A stretch of DNA of 13,792 nucleotides, from NCBI GenBank assembly GCA_903925435.1, contig CAIYFF010000235.1, positions 1 to 13,792 of the forward strand, given 5' to 3'. Made by a program: the position numbers and the translations under genes. The notes below the pieces were generated by a model, which worked only from the letters and a program-made list of their open reading frames with translations, had not been told where the DNA came from and did no database searches. Shown here one piece after another: positions 1 to 7,043 of the stretch. Positions within the stretch are counted from its first letter, which is position 1. The number at the start of each line of letters is the position of its first letter. The stretch comes from an uncultured Planctomycetota bacterium. Lineage in GTDB: Bacteria; Planctomycetota; UBA1135; UBA2386.

Positions 1-414
1 CATCGCGATGGCGCCTGCCAGCTCAGCGCGCACCAGATCCACATCGCCTTGGTGCGCAAGCAACGCGCGCACGGAGCCGAGCAACCCCTGGAGCCGGATT
101 CGGTAGAGCTCCTGCGCGCGGCGCAGCGAGTCATGCCGTTGGCGCATCGCGATCAGGAGATCCGGATCCCGCGCGAAGATCCGCTCGACGCGACCCCAGA
201 TCTCGAGATTCTGCACCTTGCGGCCAACGTGCTCGCGGAACTCGCCATCCTCGGTCTCGCGCTCTTCCCAGCCCGCGGACACGAACCCTACTTCCGCGTT
301 GTCCTCGATGCCGAGCGAGTCCAGGGCATCCCGCACGATCGGCACATGCCGTTGGGGCCCAAGGACGATGGCGCGTCGGACAGCTGGCTTCTTCTGCTTC
401 ATCGCGCGCATCAT
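1..414 (-). CDS. Conserved hypothetical protein, 3' end beyond window (partial)
   Basis: This is an open frame of 138 codons with no stop before the window edge, so the C-terminal part is missing. It starts at an ATG-ATG pair (414 and 411), with a further in-frame ATG at 402. The N-terminus reads as a beta-strand (AIVLGPQ), then an acidic helix, a second strand (VGFVSAGW) and EERETED. A long Arg/Gln-rich helical stretch follows (about residues 90-125, including RQRHDSLRRAQELYRIRL). The layout suggests an alpha/beta fold, and I have a weak impression of the class I glutamine amidotransferase-like/peptidase E-like group, but I see no catalytic motif and do not assign a function. It lies 28 bases after the Minf_1886-family gene on the same strand, so the two are probably co-transcribed. 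The protein reading is secure because the competing frames give low-complexity Arg/Ala/Ser-rich products. Confidence 0.75.
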   Translation of the reverse strand, partial: MMRAMKQKKPAVRRAIVLGPQRHVPIVRDALDSLGIEDNAEVGFVSAGWEERETEDGEFREHVGRKVQNLEIWGRVERIFARDPDLLIAMRQRHDSLRRAQELYRIRLQGLLGSVRALLAHQGDVDLVRAELAGAIAM

Positions 415-442
415 GCGGCGTCGTGCCGCCCATCGGAACGGT

Positions 443-862
443 TCAGATGCGCTGCGCGATGCAGTCGAGGCGCTTCTTGTGCCGCTCCGCGAACACGGAC
501 TGGAAGTCGAAGCCGTCCACGAAGTCGAGGCGCGAATCCGTCGGCCTACGGCTCAGCAACTCGGCGTCGATCAGATTGAAGACGATCTCGCCAAAGTCTT
601 CGCTGCTGCGGATGCCCCACTGCTCGAACACGACCGGCGCCATGGGGCCGAACTGCTCGGAAGCGAAGTCCTTGATGAAGTGGAGAAGTTCACGCCCGCC
701 GACGTGGCGCTCTTCGCCCGTCATCTGGTCCTTCCCCATGTGCGACATCGTGAAGTCGAGGGCGTCCAGGATGAAGTAGTACGCGTTGCGCGAGAACCGA
801 TGGTCCCGCATGCGCACGTCTTGGATCCGATCCTCGAGAACGTCTTGTTCCGAAACTCCCAT
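443..862 (-). CDS. Minf_1886 family protein
   Basis: This 139-residue protein carries the pattern I know from the Minf_1886 family, a small uncharacterised family common in planctomycetes and verrucomicrobia. The N-terminal helix has aromatic residues (NAYYFILDALDFTM). It is followed by a GGRELLHFIKDFA stretch, then EQFGPMAPVVFEQWGIRSSE, DFGEIVFNLIDAELLS and a closing acidic/aromatic segment (DSRLDFVDGFDF). The family's biochemical role is not known to me. No signal peptide or membrane segment is visible, so it is presumably cytoplasmic. The ATG at 862 is supported by an AGGAG at 871-875, one of the few good ribosome binding sites here. It sits 120 bases downstream of holB on the same strand. 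It may be the distal part of the dnaA-tmk-holB operon or have its own promoter in that gap. Length agrees with what I recall of the family. Confidence 0.88.
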   Translation of the reverse strand: MGVSEQDVLEDRIQDVRMRDHRFSRNAYYFILDALDFTMSHMGKDQMTGEERHVGGRELLHFIKDFASEQFGPMAPVVFEQWGIRSSEDFGEIVFNLIDAELLSRRPTDSRLDFVDGFDFQSVFAERHKKRLDCIAQRI

Positions 863-870
863 TGCAACGG

Positions 871-875
871 CTCCT
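871..875 (-). promoter_or_regulatory. Shine-Dalgarno site of the Minf_1886 gene
   Basis: CTCCT on the plus strand reads AGGAG on the minus strand, with 8 bases between it and the ATG at 862. Most genes in this window lack such a motif, so it fixes the start and suggests independent translation rather than coupling to holB. Confidence 0.65.
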
Positions 876-889
876 CAGGGTGCGAACGT

Positions 890-906
890 CAGTGCAGCGA
901 GCACTG
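890..906. other. Short inverted repeat in the holB/Minf_1886 gap
   Basis: Six-base perfect arms (CAGTGC / GCACTG) enclose a 5-base loop, between the holB stop (983) and the Minf_1886 start (862). No T-run follows on the minus strand, so it is a poor intrinsic terminator. It could be a leader hairpin, an RNA processing site or a small operator. Confidence 0.3.
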
Positions 907-982
907 CGTGTATCGACCGGACAGGAACCGCCCTTGAGCCGCGCGAGGCTGACCTGCCCCATTGCGCGAACTCCCCCTGTCG

Positions 983-2050
983 CTACCTCGAGATTCCGCT
1001 TCGACGACGTCGGCTCCACTGCACGAGCAGCCCGACCAAGGCCTGCTCCGGAGGAATCTGGACTTCCAGATCCTGCTCCGCACAGAGCGCCAACGTCATC
1101 AAATCGGTCCATGGTTGCGACTCGGCCGGAGGGTAGGAACCACTTTCGGCGCGCGCAAGGGCACGCAAGTTCGCACTCGCGACGTCGCGCATCGCGCGCA
1201 GCATTCCACGAGCGACCGACTGCGCCGATCCGGGTCCATCGCCCAGGGCCAACGCCTCCCGAACCACGGCAACCGGACGCAATGGCTTGTTGCCTTCACA
1301 GATCCCCGCAACGAGATCGTGGAGCTGTACTGCCTGTTCGGTGCACGCCTCGATCGCGAGCCCCAAGCTGCCGCGACACCCCGCGACCGCGCGTGAAAAA
1401 AATGCGGCGCGGCCCGGAATTCTGGACTGCAACTCGCGAGCGATCGCCTCATCGGACAACCGACGCACGCCAATGCGTTCGGCGCGCGACCGGACCGTGG
1501 GCAACATCGCTTCCGGGCTCGACGCGCACAGCAGCAAGAACGTGTTCACGCCCGGCTCCTCGAGCGTCTTCAGCAAGGCGTTCTGGCCCTCGGGATTCAG
1601 CGCGGACGCGGGATCGATCACGACCACGCGCGCACGGCCTTCCACCGAGTGATGCAACAGCGAATCGAGGACCGAGCGCACTGCGTCGACACGGATCTCG
1701 CGCTTGCCCGACTCCGGCGCCAACACGTGCAGATCCGGATGCTGGCCAGTCTGCACACGACGGCACGCTCGACACACACCGCACGGCTGCTCGTTGTCGA
1801 GATCCGAGGGGCACAGCAACGCGCCAGCGATCCATCGCGCAACGACACTCTTGCCGCACCCCGGCGAACCGCTGAGCAACAGCGCGTGATGCATCCGAAG
1901 CGACCGCGCGGCGCGCAGCGTGCGCGCGAGCAACGCGCCCTGGCCGATCGGTGGAACGAGCCTCGTGTCCTCGCGCGGCTTTGCTGACGCCTTCGCCTCG
2001 GCATTCGCCGCAGCTGCGCGCCCCGCAGAGCCTTTGCCTCGCTCGGTCAT
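983..2050 (-). CDS. holB: DNA polymerase III subunit delta'
   Basis: This 355-residue AAA+ clamp-loader subunit helps load the sliding clamp onto primed DNA. After a basic, Ala-rich N-terminal tail (about 28 residues) comes GQGALLARTL. The P-loop GSPGCGKS is at 61-68. Four cysteines (C80, C90, C93, C96) form the zinc module seen in delta' and tau/gamma. HPDLHVLAPESGK and VDAVRSVLDSL follow, then the hallmark LLKTLEEP (159-166). The usual SRC motif is SRA here (188-190). Bacterial delta' is often ATPase-dead, yet the P-loop here looks intact, so nucleotide binding is possible. The ATG at 2050 overlaps the tmk stop as ATGA, which implies translational coupling and rules out the longer upstream open frame. 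The alternative, a second tau/gamma-type subunit, is less likely given the length and the tmk-holB order common in bacteria. Confidence 0.93.
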   Translation of the reverse strand: MTERGKGSAGRAAAANAEAKASAKPREDTRLVPPIGQGALLARTLRAARSLRMHHALLLSGSPGCGKSVVARWIAGALLCPSDLDNEQPCGVCRACRRVQTGQHPDLHVLAPESGKREIRVDAVRSVLDSLLHHSVEGRARVVVIDPASALNPEGQNALLKTLEEPGVNTFLLLCASSPEAMLPTVRSRAERIGVRRLSDEAIARELQSRIPGRAAFFSRAVAGCRGSLGLAIEACTEQAVQLHDLVAGICEGNKPLRPVAVVREALALGDGPGSAQSVARGMLRAMRDVASANLRALARAESGSYPPAESQPWTDLMTLALCAEQDLEVQIPPEQALVGLLVQWSRRRRSGISR

Positions 2051-2661
2051 CGCAAAAAGCGCAGCGCGCGCTGCTGCAGCGTCGCCTGAACTGCTGCAAA
2101 CGGCCAGCGAGCATCGACGACACAGAACGTCGGATCCCGCCGAGCCACTTCGAGGTAGCCCTGTCGCACGCGTTCGTGGAAACCGGAATCGCGGCCTTCG
2201 ATGCGATCCTTCGCCCGCGCCGATCTGCGCCGCATCGCCGTGGCGACGTCGCAATCGAGCACGAACACCGCGTCCGGCAACCACGGGCCGTGCGCGCGTC
2301 GAGTCAGGTCGAGGACAAGATCGAGCGGCACGCCGGGCTGCGACGCGAAGCACTGGTAGGCGAGCGTCGATGCAAAGCAGCGTTCGGCCACCACTACTTC
2401 GCCCCGCTTCAGCGCAGGACCGATCACGCGTGCGACGAGTTCGGCGCGAGCCGCGGTGAACAGCAGGGCCTCACTGAGCGGCTGCAAATCGCCCGTCTCG
2501 GGCGACAACAGCAATTGGCGCAAATGCTCCCCGACCGGAGTCGAGCCGGGCTCCCGCAGGTGATGCACTTTGCGACCGCGCGAGCGCAAGAACTCCACCA
2601 GCGCGCGCGACTGCGTGCTCTTGCCACCGCCGTCCGGTCCGTCGAGAACGAGGTAGGCCAC
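2047..2661 (-). CDS. tmk: Thymidylate kinase
   Basis: This 204-residue enzyme phosphorylates dTMP to dTDP with ATP, the step towards dTTP. The P-loop GPDGGGKS is at 8-15, followed by the LREPG motif (35-39), LLFTAARAEL (66-75), a DR-type loop in altered form (AERCFASTLAYQ, 92-103), PDAVFVLDCD (129-138) and a LID-like stretch ending in GFHERVRQGYLEVA (160-173). The usual Asp of the DRY/DRH motif is Glu here and the next aromatic is Cys; the rest is standard. I chose the GTG at 2661. It lies one base after the dnaA stop (TGA at 2665-2663), and it puts the P-loop strand at the normal distance from the N-terminus. The open frame extends upstream to 2718, but that would read inside dnaA. The 3' end overlaps the holB start by four bases. 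Confidence 0.94.
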   Translation of the reverse strand: MAYLVLDGPDGGGKSTQSRALVEFLRSRGRKVHHLREPGSTPVGEHLRQLLLSPETGDLQPLSEALLFTAARAELVARVIGPALKRGEVVVAERCFASTLAYQCFASQPGVPLDLVLDLTRRAHGPWLPDAVFVLDCDVATAMRRRSARAKDRIEGRDSGFHERVRQGYLEVARRDPTFCVVDARWPFAAVQATLQQRALRFLR

Positions 2662-2662
2662 G

Positions 2663-3883
2663 TCAGAGCAACCCCTCGACCAACGTTCGAATCTCTGGCT
2701 TCTGCGCCATGTCGTCATCGAGCGAACGCGTCATGTAGCTGACCGCGGCGCGAGTGCGCGAAGACATGTAGCGACCGACTTCGGCGCGGCTCAGCCCTTC
2801 TTGCACGCACAAGAACGCGAGAACCTTGCGCGCGAGGCTGACCTGACGGCCTTGGCCTTTGCCGAGCAGGTCCGCTGAGGTCACCTGCATGCGCTCGCAC
2901 ACGCGGTCGCGAATGCGACCGAAGGTGCGGCCCGGATCGATCAGTTCGAGATACTTCTTCGGCAAGCCGCCTTCGCGCGAACGCGCCCATGCCGCGCGAA
3001 TCTCGGGGAACGTGCCTGCCGCCTTCTGCGCGAGACCTTCGATCGCCTCCGCGCGGCCGTTGCGCGATGGCGCTCCTTCGAGTGCGCGCAAGTAACGCAG
3101 GCGGCCAAGCGCGCTCGGCGGATCGATCTTCGTCACAAACCCGGCCATCAGCCGTGTGCACAACGAAGCATCGAGGTCGCGGATCTCCTTCGGATGCCAG
3201 CGCGACGACAGGATCGTCGTCAGCCCTGCGCGCTCTCGATCCTCCATCAACTGGCCGAGGAACTGTTGCAACCGAGGCTTGCCAGCGCAGCGATGCACTT
3301 CGTCGACGATCAGCACCGTCGGCTCCGCGAGCTCGCGCTGCAGCGACTCGACGCGACGTTCCAGGTGAACGGACTGGAAGGCCTTCAGCAGTTGCGGCAA
3401 GTCGAACCAGACACACGGGGCCGAGTCGCGGAAGCTGCGCAGCAAGAACGTCTTGCCGACGCCTGACGGGCCGTGGAAGAAAAACAGACTCGATGGGAGC
3501 AGCGAGGCAGACTCCTCCTCACGAGGAGAGCTCCGCTGCAGCAGGCTCCGCAGCACCAACCAAGCCGTCCGGTTGCCGTCGTCGATGATCGGCTGCTGCG
3601 GCGACACATCCAACTGCGCGAGGTCTTCCGACTCCGCCGGCTCTTGCAGTTCGACCTGGACCGCGACACCGATCTCGCGGGAAAGGACCTCCGCCAACAG
3701 CGGCCGGAACAGGCGCTGCACGCGGTCCCGCACCATCCGGCTCTTCGCCTCGAGGTAGACGATGCCACGCTCCAGCAGCACAGGGCGCAGCTCTCCGAGC
3801 CATGCTGTGTAGGCAGCATCGCCGGCGGCAGCGCGCAGGTTGTCCTGCACGTTGGTCCAGCTGAGCTTGAGCAGGTCGAGCAT
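2663..3883 (-). CDS. dnaA: Divergent chromosomal replication initiator DnaA
   Basis: This 406-residue protein has the full DnaA order. Domain I is at 1-80 (W9, YTAWLGELRP, then a basic helix), with a short acidic linker at about 82-105. The AAA+ core has Walker A GPSGVGKT (138-145), Walker B TVLIVDE (189-195), a sensor-1 stretch ILSSRWHPKEI, a likely arginine finger R244 (LCTRLMAGF) and a sensor-2 arginine near R301. Domain IV spans 319-406. The recognition helix is unusual: the near-universal GGRDHTTV is SSRTRAAV (374-381), which changes the residues that read the DnaA box in E. coli. Walker B has DE rather than the usual DD. It is somewhat short for DnaA. It leads dnaA-tmk-holB, all coupled. 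No canonical TTATCCACA box is visible in the gap before it. It could be the main initiator or a specialised paralogue. No Shine-Dalgarno precedes the ATG. Confidence 0.88.
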   Translation of the reverse strand: MLDLLKLSWTNVQDNLRAAAGDAAYTAWLGELRPVLLERGIVYLEAKSRMVRDRVQRLFRPLLAEVLSREIGVAVQVELQEPAESEDLAQLDVSPQQPIIDDGNRTAWLVLRSLLQRSSPREEESASLLPSSLFFFHGPSGVGKTFLLRSFRDSAPCVWFDLPQLLKAFQSVHLERRVESLQRELAEPTVLIVDEVHRCAGKPRLQQFLGQLMEDRERAGLTTILSSRWHPKEIRDLDASLCTRLMAGFVTKIDPPSALGRLRYLRALEGAPSRNGRAEAIEGLAQKAAGTFPEIRAAWARSREGGLPKKYLELIDPGRTFGRIRDRVCERMQVTSADLLGKGQGRQVSLARKVLAFLCVQEGLSRAEVGRYMSSRTRAAVSYMTRSLDDDMAQKPEIRTLVEGLL

Positions 3884-3927
3884 CGTCGGGGTGGAACGAG
3901 AATCGGGGCAGGGCCGCGGAACGCCGC

Positions 3928-3956
3928 ACGCTAGAAGTCCGCTCGCTGCGAGGCAA
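3928..3956 (-). promoter_or_regulatory. dnaA: Possible sigma-70-type promoter of the dnaA operon
   Basis: On the minus strand TTGCCT (3956-3951, 4 of 6 to consensus) is followed after exactly 17 bases by TAGCGT (3933-3928, 3 of 6, keeping the first T, the A and the last T). Initiation would fall near 3921, about 38 bases before the ATG. The match is weak and was found by eye in GC-rich DNA. Confidence 0.25.
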
Positions 3957-3999
3957 GACCGCCGCCTCGCGACTGCGCACCGAGCGAGCGCGAGCGAGC
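3941..3999. repeat. Nested inverted repeat and tandem 9-mers upstream of dnaA
   Basis: GCGAGGC (3948-3954) pairs perfectly with GCCTCGC (3964-3970) across a 9-base loop. Directly outside it, GCTCGCT (3941-3947) pairs with AGCGAGC at 3983-3989 or with the second copy at 3993-3999. The 9-mer CGAGCGAGC occurs twice in tandem (3981-3989, 3991-3999). It lies in the 142-base gap between the TPR gene and dnaA and overlaps the candidate -35. It may be a terminator stem for the TPR gene (no T-run is seen), an attenuator, or a protein-binding site. Confidence 0.45.
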
Positions 4000-4025
4000 A
4001 GAGGATTTCTCACGACACGATTGCA

Positions 4026-6986
4026 TCAGCGCGGGCGCCACTCCTCACAAAGCGCCCTGGCCTCATCCGCTGCCTTGCTCGCCGGCCACTCCTTGGCGAC
4101 TCGCTGCGCAAGCTGGTACGCGCGCTCGCGTTCGCCCAAGCGGTCACGCAACTTCGCGGCGCGCAGCAACAACCCGCCGCGCTCCTCGCGTTCCGCGGGG
4201 TCCTCGATTGCAGGCCGCTCCGCGCCACGCGCCGCATACTTGCGGTCCAGCGCGGGCAGCACCGCCGCACCCACCTCGAACTCCATCGCAGCCCGCGCGA
4301 GGCGGCCGCCGAGTTCGTGGCACTCGCCGAGCCGCACGTGCAACTCGCGCCGGAACGGATCGATCTGGTTGCACTGCTCCAACCACGCAAGCTCGTCCTC
4401 GCGGTCGCCAGCTTCTCGACTGCGCTCCGCCAACGTCCAACGTGGCGCGTACGCGCGCGCCGTTCGCTTGCAGTAGGCGCGCAGCTGCAGGATCGCATCG
4501 TCTTGCCGTCCCTGCTCGCGATGAATCGCCGCGATCAACAATTCGGGCGCGTTGTCCTGCTCGGTGCAGTTCGGCCAGCACCGCTTGGCAGCTTCGAACT
4601 GCTGGACGGCAGCGTCCGCATCGCCATTGGCCAACAGGGCACGTCCGTAGGCGATGCGCGAATCGAAGTCGTCCGCCCCCGCCAGGAACGCCTCCTGCCA
4701 ACACCCGAGTGCCTCCGCCATCGACTGCCGTTGCGCCAACATGGCGGCGCGAACGAGCAACGCGCGGCCGTTCTTCGGCTGCTGCTGCAGCGCAAACGCG
4801 AGGTGCGGCCCAGCATCCACGGGGTTGCTGCGCTGCATGAAGGCCCAGGCAAGATCGATGCGGGCTTGGATCTCGTCGGGATCCTTCGCCACGCGCATGA
4901 GCAAGCGATGCACCGCGTTGTCGTCGAACCGCGGCACGAGCTGCATGCCGCGCAACTTGTCGCTTTCGATCCAACGCAGGAGCCGTGCGTCGAACTCGGC
5001 GGACGAGATGCCCAGCGCGCGCTCGAAGGCGTCTTCGTTGTCGAGGTCGTCACCAAACGCTTCCAGCAGCGCGATCGCCTTGTCGAAGCCGAAGTCGCGC
5101 GCGATCAAGTCGACGATCAGACCGCCTTGGTAGTAACCGAACAGGATGCGCTCACCGCGGAAGAGCCGATTGAGCAAACGAACCGGCGGTATGTCCTTGT
5201 TGTAGAACGCATCGAACAACTCGCGGTCCATGCCGCGCTCCCACGTGGGATCGCGCTGCTTCTCCTCGTGCACCGAGAAGCCTTCCGTGAGCCATCGCGG
5301 CACTCGGTGCTTCGAGACGCCGAGCGTGAGCACGTGCGCGTACTCGTGCCACATCGTCGCCTGCCACATGAAGTCCTGACGACGAAGGTCTGAGTCGCCA
5401 GGCGACACGAGCGTCAGGAACTTGCCGAAGCACGCGCCGAGCGCGGTGAAGCCACGGAACCCAACCGTGCGCACCGAGAAGTCATCCCACGTGTGGAACA
5501 CCTCGACGGCGACCTTGCCTTCGGGCACGTGGCCATACTTCTTGCCCAGCGTCTCCGACGCCTCGAGACACAGAGGCATCAAGTACTCCTGCAGAACACC
5601 TTGGTCATCGCGATGGAACGAGACGACGAAGCGATCGTTCTCGACGCGCTCATAGCTCTCGTCGAGCTTCTGCTGCACCGCGAGCGCGTTGTTGCGCCAC
5701 GGATCGACGAATCCAGGCTGCAGCGACTTCGCGCGCAACAGCACCTCCTTCGCACGCGCGCCCTGCCCGGTGTAGACCAATGCCTTGCCGAGACCATGCA
5801 GCGCCTCGACGTCGTTGGCGTCGGCAGCGATCGCAGCCTCGTAGAACGGGATCGAATCCGCGAAGCGATAGAGCGCGACGAGATGGTCCGCGAGAACGCG
5901 ATCGACATCGGGTTGCGAAGGATCGCCCACGAGCGCCTTCTTGCGCTGCTCCTCGTAATCCTCGTCGTCGTGCAACAACCAAGCAGCCGCAGCACGATGC
6001 GCGAGCGCGAGCTTGTGGCGAGGATTGACGACGAGCGCTTGGTCGAGAGCCTCCTTCGCGTCCTTGTAGCGGCGGTCGTCGAGGATCCGCGCGCCGCGCA
6101 ATACGAGCGCATCCATGCAGCGCGGGTTCTGCTCCAAGACGCGGTCGAGATACCGCTCGGTCTTGGCGCCATCGAGCACTGCGTTCGCGGAGCGCAGTCG
6201 ATAGATCCAAAGCAGCGCTTCCTCGATGTCTCCGTGCTGGTCGAGCACGAGCTTCAGGTCCTTCTCGCCGCTCGGAAACCCGTTGGCCTCGCCATAGACC
6301 TGGAATCGAAGGATGCCGAGCGTGAGCCGCGCCGGCATGAGGTCCTTGGACAACTCCAGCGCGCGCACCAACTCCTCGCTAGCAGCTGCGATTTGGTCTC
6401 GACCGCCCAGCCTCCAGCGACAACGCGCGCGGTGCGCGAGCTCTTCCGCCTTCTCCGGCTGAGGCCCCTGCAGAGCCTTCTCCCAAGTCGATCGCGCCTC
6501 CTGCCTGCGACCCATCGCATAGAGCACGTCGCCACGTTCGTAGGTCGCTTCGAGATCGCGCCCGCCCTGCTCCAACGCGCTCCAGATCGCGAGGGCCCCG
6601 TCGTAGTCGCCTTGCGCCGCGAGAGCGCGCGCCAGCGCTTCCTGCGGCTCACGACCGCTGCGTTGCGGCTCCCCCAGTTCCCCGATCCCGCGCGCAACAT
6701 CGCGGTAGTTGCCGCGACGCAGTTCGATCTGCAGCAGACCGCAGCGCGCGGTCAACAACACGGATGGAGAGGGGCGATCCTCTTCGCGCTCTTCCTCGGC
6801 GGCCTCGAGGATCTCTTGGAATGCGTTCTCGGCCGAGCGCAGTTCCCCCTTGTCGAAGTTCTTCTGCGCGTCTTGCAGCAGCACCGCAAACTCGCTGGCG
6901 TCGTCTTGCGCACGCAACGCGACACTGCCGACGAAGAGCGTCGCGAACACGAAGTGCGCGACGAAGCCCAACCAACGCATGTGCAT
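4026..6986 (-). CDS. Exported TPR-repeat protein with peptidase MA-like domain
   Basis: This is a 986-residue protein. A signal peptide (residues 1-26, hydrophobic core LGFVAHFVFATLFVGSVAL, probable cut after ALRA) sends it across the inner membrane. Residues about 35-445 are helical TPR-like repeats with the A/G/Y spacing and phrases such as ALAIWSALEQ and YKDAKEALDQAL. A metallopeptidase-like domain follows (about 449-680), with the zinc motif HEYAH at 547-551 and a likely third ligand E568 in PRWLTEG, the pattern of the peptidase MA/gluzincin group. More TPR repeats fill the C-terminus to 986. All visible zinc and catalytic residues are kept, so activity is plausible. The substrate is unknown. 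I chose the ATG at 6986 (a second is at 6980) because it opens the signal peptide; the frame is open further upstream but runs into the regulator gene. It lies 56 bases after the sigma-54 activator, perhaps in one operon. Confidence 0.85.
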   Translation of the reverse strand: MHMRWLGFVAHFVFATLFVGSVALRAQDDASEFAVLLQDAQKNFDKGELRSAENAFQEILEAAEEEREEDRPSPSVLLTARCGLLQIELRRGNYRDVARGIGELGEPQRSGREPQEALARALAAQGDYDGALAIWSALEQGGRDLEATYERGDVLYAMGRRQEARSTWEKALQGPQPEKAEELAHRARCRWRLGGRDQIAAASEELVRALELSKDLMPARLTLGILRFQVYGEANGFPSGEKDLKLVLDQHGDIEEALLWIYRLRSANAVLDGAKTERYLDRVLEQNPRCMDALVLRGARILDDRRYKDAKEALDQALVVNPRHKLALAHRAAAAWLLHDDEDYEEQRKKALVGDPSQPDVDRVLADHLVALYRFADSIPFYEAAIAADANDVEALHGLGKALVYTGQGARAKEVLLRAKSLQPGFVDPWRNNALAVQQKLDESYERVENDRFVVSFHRDDQGVLQEYLMPLCLEASETLGKKYGHVPEGKVAVEVFHTWDDFSVRTVGFRGFTALGACFGKFLTLVSPGDSDLRRQDFMWQATMWHEYAHVLTLGVSKHRVPRWLTEGFSVHEEKQRDPTWERGMDRELFDAFYNKDIPPVRLLNRLFRGERILFGYYQGGLIVDLIARDFGFDKAIALLEAFGDDLDNEDAFERALGISSAEFDARLLRWIESDKLRGMQLVPRFDDNAVHRLLMRVAKDPDEIQARIDLAWAFMQRSNPVDAGPHLAFALQQQPKNGRALLVRAAMLAQRQSMAEALGCWQEAFLAGADDFDSRIAYGRALLANGDADAAVQQFEAAKRCWPNCTEQDNAPELLIAAIHREQGRQDDAILQLRAYCKRTARAYAPRWTLAERSREAGDREDELAWLEQCNQIDPFRRELHVRLGECHELGGRLARAAMEFEVGAAVLPALDRKYAARGAERPAIEDPAEREERGGLLLRAAKLRDRLGERERAYQLAQRVAKEWPASKAADEARALCEEWRPR

Positions 6987-7024
6987 CGCCGCACGATAGG
7001 ACCGCGGCGAGCGCCGGTCGAGCG

Positions 7025-7043
7025 GCGGCGCAAAGCACGCCGC
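7025..7043. other. Small hairpin at the end of the sigma-54 activator gene
   Basis: GCGGCG (7025-7030) and CGCCGC (7038-7043) are perfect arms around a 7-base loop and overlap the activator's TAG stop. It may reduce read-through into the TPR gene. Such matches are common in GC-rich DNA. Confidence 0.25.

Noticed and set aside
2051..2353. Upstream extension of holB to 2353
   Set aside because: It would read through tmk in another frame. The ATGA overlap at 2050 gives a normal holB start.
3981..3999. CRISPR-like array from the tandem 9-mers
   Set aside because: There are only two short copies with no spacers and no cas genes nearby.
3884..4025. Replication origin with DnaA boxes next to dnaA
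   Set aside because: No TTATCCACA-like 9-mer or AT-rich stretch is visible. The gap is GC-rich with hairpins only.
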